Below are positions 5,102 to 6,173 of a DNA stretch of 6,173 nucleotides, in pieces. A program made the position numbers and the translations under genes. Positions within the stretch are counted from its first letter, which is position 1; every line of letters starts with the position of its first letter. The notes below the pieces were generated by a model that was given only the letters and a program-made list of their open reading frames with translations, had not been told where the DNA came from and did no database searches. The stretch is from an uncultured Kouleothrix sp. GTDB taxonomy: Bacteria; Chloroflexota; Chloroflexia; Chloroflexales; Roseiflexaceae. The stretch spans positions 1 to 6,173 of the forward strand of contig CALLYN010000550.1 of the NCBI GenBank assembly GCA_937858455.1, written 5' to 3'.

Positions 5102-6173
5102 ACGTCGCCTAGCTGCTGAATGCGCTCGCGCAGCTTGGCTGCCGTCTGGCGCGCAGCCGCAAGCCCGTCGCGCTCGCGCTGCACCACATTGGCCGGCGCC
5201 TTGTCGGCGAAGCCGGGCTTCTCGAGCTTGGCCGCGCGGCGCTCGGCCTCGGCCTCGGCCTGCTCCAGCTCTTTCGCCAGGCGCGCGCGCTCGGCTGCCA
5301 GGTCGATCAGGCCGGCCAGCGGCAGAAACACCTCGACATCGCCAACCACCAGCGCCGCGGCGTTGGCCGGCTTGGCAGCGAGCGCATCGACAACCAGCAG
5401 CTGGTCGTCGGCGACGCGCGCCAGCCGCACGATCTGCGCGCGCTGGTCGTTCAGCAGCGCGGCGCGCGGGCCAGCCGCCACCGTGGCCGCAACCCAGCGC
5501 GCCGGCTCGACTTTATACTCGTTGCGGACATTGCGCACGCCGCTGATCAGCTCGCGCAGCAGCGCGAAATCGCGCTCGGCGGCATCGTCGAGCGCACCCG
5601 CATCGGCGGCGGGGTAGGGGGCCACCATAATCGACGCAGCACGAAGGGCGAACGACGAAGGAGCATTTGCTTCATCGCTACTTTCGTCTTTGGTCATTTG
5701 TCCTTGGTTCTGTGTGAGGTACTGCCAGGCCTCTTCGGTGACAAATGGCATGAACGGGTGCAGCAGCCGCAGCGCGCCTTCGAGCACCTCGTACAGCACC
5801 GCGCGGGTTGCCGCCTGGCGCGTCGCGTCGCCCTCAAGCTGCACCTTGGCCAGCTCGACATACCAGTCGGCGAACTCGCTCCAGAGAAACTCGTGGATCT
5901 GGCGGCCGGCCTCGCCGAAGTTATAGGCGCGCATCAGGCGGTCGACATCGCCGAGCAGCCGGTGGTAGCGCGAGCGGATCCATCTGTCGGCAAGTGTGAG
6001 CGACGAAGGGCGAAGGGCAAAGGGCGAAGGATCGCCTGCAGTGGCGTTGCTTTCGTCTTTCGCGATTGGCCTTTCGCTGCCAAGCTTGCTGATCACAAAC
6101 CGCGTGATATTCCAGATCTTATTGGCGAAGTTGCGCGCGGCCTCGATCCGCTCGGGGTTGAGGTTCAGATCCT
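5098..6173 (-). CDS. valS: Valyl-tRNA synthetase, C-terminal part (5' end outside the window)
   Basis: The last 357 codons of a class I valyl-tRNA synthetase, which charges tRNA(Val) with valine in the cytoplasm. The catalytic domain and KMSKS loop lie upstream of the window. What is visible starts in the anticodon-binding domain with RIEAARNFANKIWNITRFV, then TLADRWI, EFADWYVELAK, HPFMPFVTEEAWQ and VRNVRNEYKVEP. It ends in the family's C-terminal coiled coil (about the last 70 residues, AAERARLAKELEQAEAEAER and so on, to QQLGDV), which contacts the tRNA. The frame is open to the window edge, so a start near 6096 would be false. Two extra peptides of roughly 25 residues interrupt the usual sequence, after FVISKLG and after EEAWQYL; each is encoded by a repeat element (see 6004-6077 and 5642-5708). 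The stop overlaps the acyltransferase start by 4 bases. Confidence 0.96.
   Translation of the reverse strand, partial: DLNLNPERIEAARNFANKIWNITRFVISKLGSERPIAKDESNATAGDPSPFALRPSSLTLADRWIRSRYHRLLGDVDRLMRAYNFGEAGRQIHEFLWSEFADWYVELAKVQLEGDATRQAATRAVLYEVLEGALRLLHPFMPFVTEEAWQYLTQNQGQMTKDESSDEANAPSSFALRAASIMVAPYPAADAGALDDAAERDFALLRELISGVRNVRNEYKVEPARWVAATVAAGPRAALLNDQRAQIVRLARVADDQLLVVDALAAKPANAAALVVGDVEVFLPLAGLIDLAAERARLAKELEQAEAEAERRAAKLEKPGFADKAPANVVQRERDGLAAARQTAAKLRERIQQLGDV
5642..5708. repeat. Heptamer-built palindromic element, copy A, inserted in frame in valS
   Basis: On the plus strand one arm (5642-5662) is three 7-mers: CGAAGGG, CGAACGA, CGAAGGA. After an 18-nt spacer (5663-5680) the other arm (5681-5708) is four 7-mers: CTTTCGT, CTTTGGT, CATTTGT, CCTTGGT. 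The arms are imperfect inverted complements (14/20 over 5642-5661 against 5688-5707). G+C is about 49% over the element, clearly below its surroundings. It reads through without a stop and adds a peptide with KDES followed 6 residues later by PSSFALR. It lies between the EEAWQYL and IMVAPYP segments of ValS, where homologues have a short loop. Confidence 0.8.
6004..6077. repeat. Heptamer-built palindromic element, copy B, inserted in frame in valS
   Basis: One arm (6004-6031) is four tandem 7-mers: CGAAGGG, CGAAGGG, CAAAGGG, CGAAGGA. After an 18-nt spacer (6032-6049) the other arm (6050-6077) is CTTTCGT, CTTTCGC, GATTGGC, CTTTCGC. The arms pair at 15/20 over 6011-6030 against 6057-6076. It aligns with copy A without gaps (6010-6076 against 5641-5707, 45/67 identical) and in the same reading frame. 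It encodes KDES...PSPFALRPSS between the FVISKLG and TLADRWI segments of ValS. Confidence 0.8.

Noticed and set aside
6004..6077. CRISPR-like or intein explanation for the valS inserts
   Set aside because: Two copies of about 70 bp with 7-bp sub-repeats lack spacer-repeat architecture, and the inserted peptides are far too short and lack the splicing residues of an intein.
6094..6096. GTG at 6096 as a start of a separate C-terminal ValS-like gene
   Set aside because: The frame stays open to the window edge and encodes the conserved RNFANKIWNITRFV segment upstream, so this is internal to valS.

Overview
This 6.2 kb window is G+C-rich and strongly one-sided: all six genes I can support lie on the minus strand, so the text runs right to left in transcription order. 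Gene content (class I valyl-tRNA synthetase, LytR-CpsA-Psr protein, MurJ) shows a bacterium that makes peptidoglycan. The G+C-rich codon use, the style of the proteins and the 7-bp repeat family inside valS look like Chloroflexota (Roseiflexus/Kouleothrix-like). That placement is an impression from memory, not a search result.

Right-hand block (about 6173 to 3945): the C-terminal 357 codons of valS, then a PlsC-type glycerolipid acyltransferase, then a MOSC-domain protein. Each junction is a 4-base ATGA stop/start overlap, so the three functionally unrelated genes are probably co-transcribed and translationally coupled. After a 101-bp gap comes an integral-membrane methyltransferase of the isoprenylcysteine O-methyltransferase (ICMT)/PEMT type (3843 to 3058), which may belong to the same transcript.

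Middle (3057 to 2713): a 345-bp non-coding stretch. It holds an AT-rich patch with a 16-bp-arm inverted repeat that overlaps the best promoter candidate, followed by a leader of about 200 nt with small stem-loops. This appears to be the control region of the second transcription unit.

Left-hand block (2712 to 13): an LCP-family protein (transfer of lipid-linked glycopolymers to peptidoglycan) and, 33 bp further on, murJ (lipid II flippase). Together they form a cell-envelope pair.

The most unusual feature is inside valS. Two copies of a small element are inserted in the same reading frame, in two different loops of the anticodon-binding region. Each copy is built from tandem 7-bp repeats arranged as inverted arms around an 18-nt spacer. 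They add related peptides sharing KDES...PS.FALR to an essential aminoacyl-tRNA synthetase. This resembles the Rickettsia palindromic elements that insert in frame into genes, but is built from heptanucleotide repeats.
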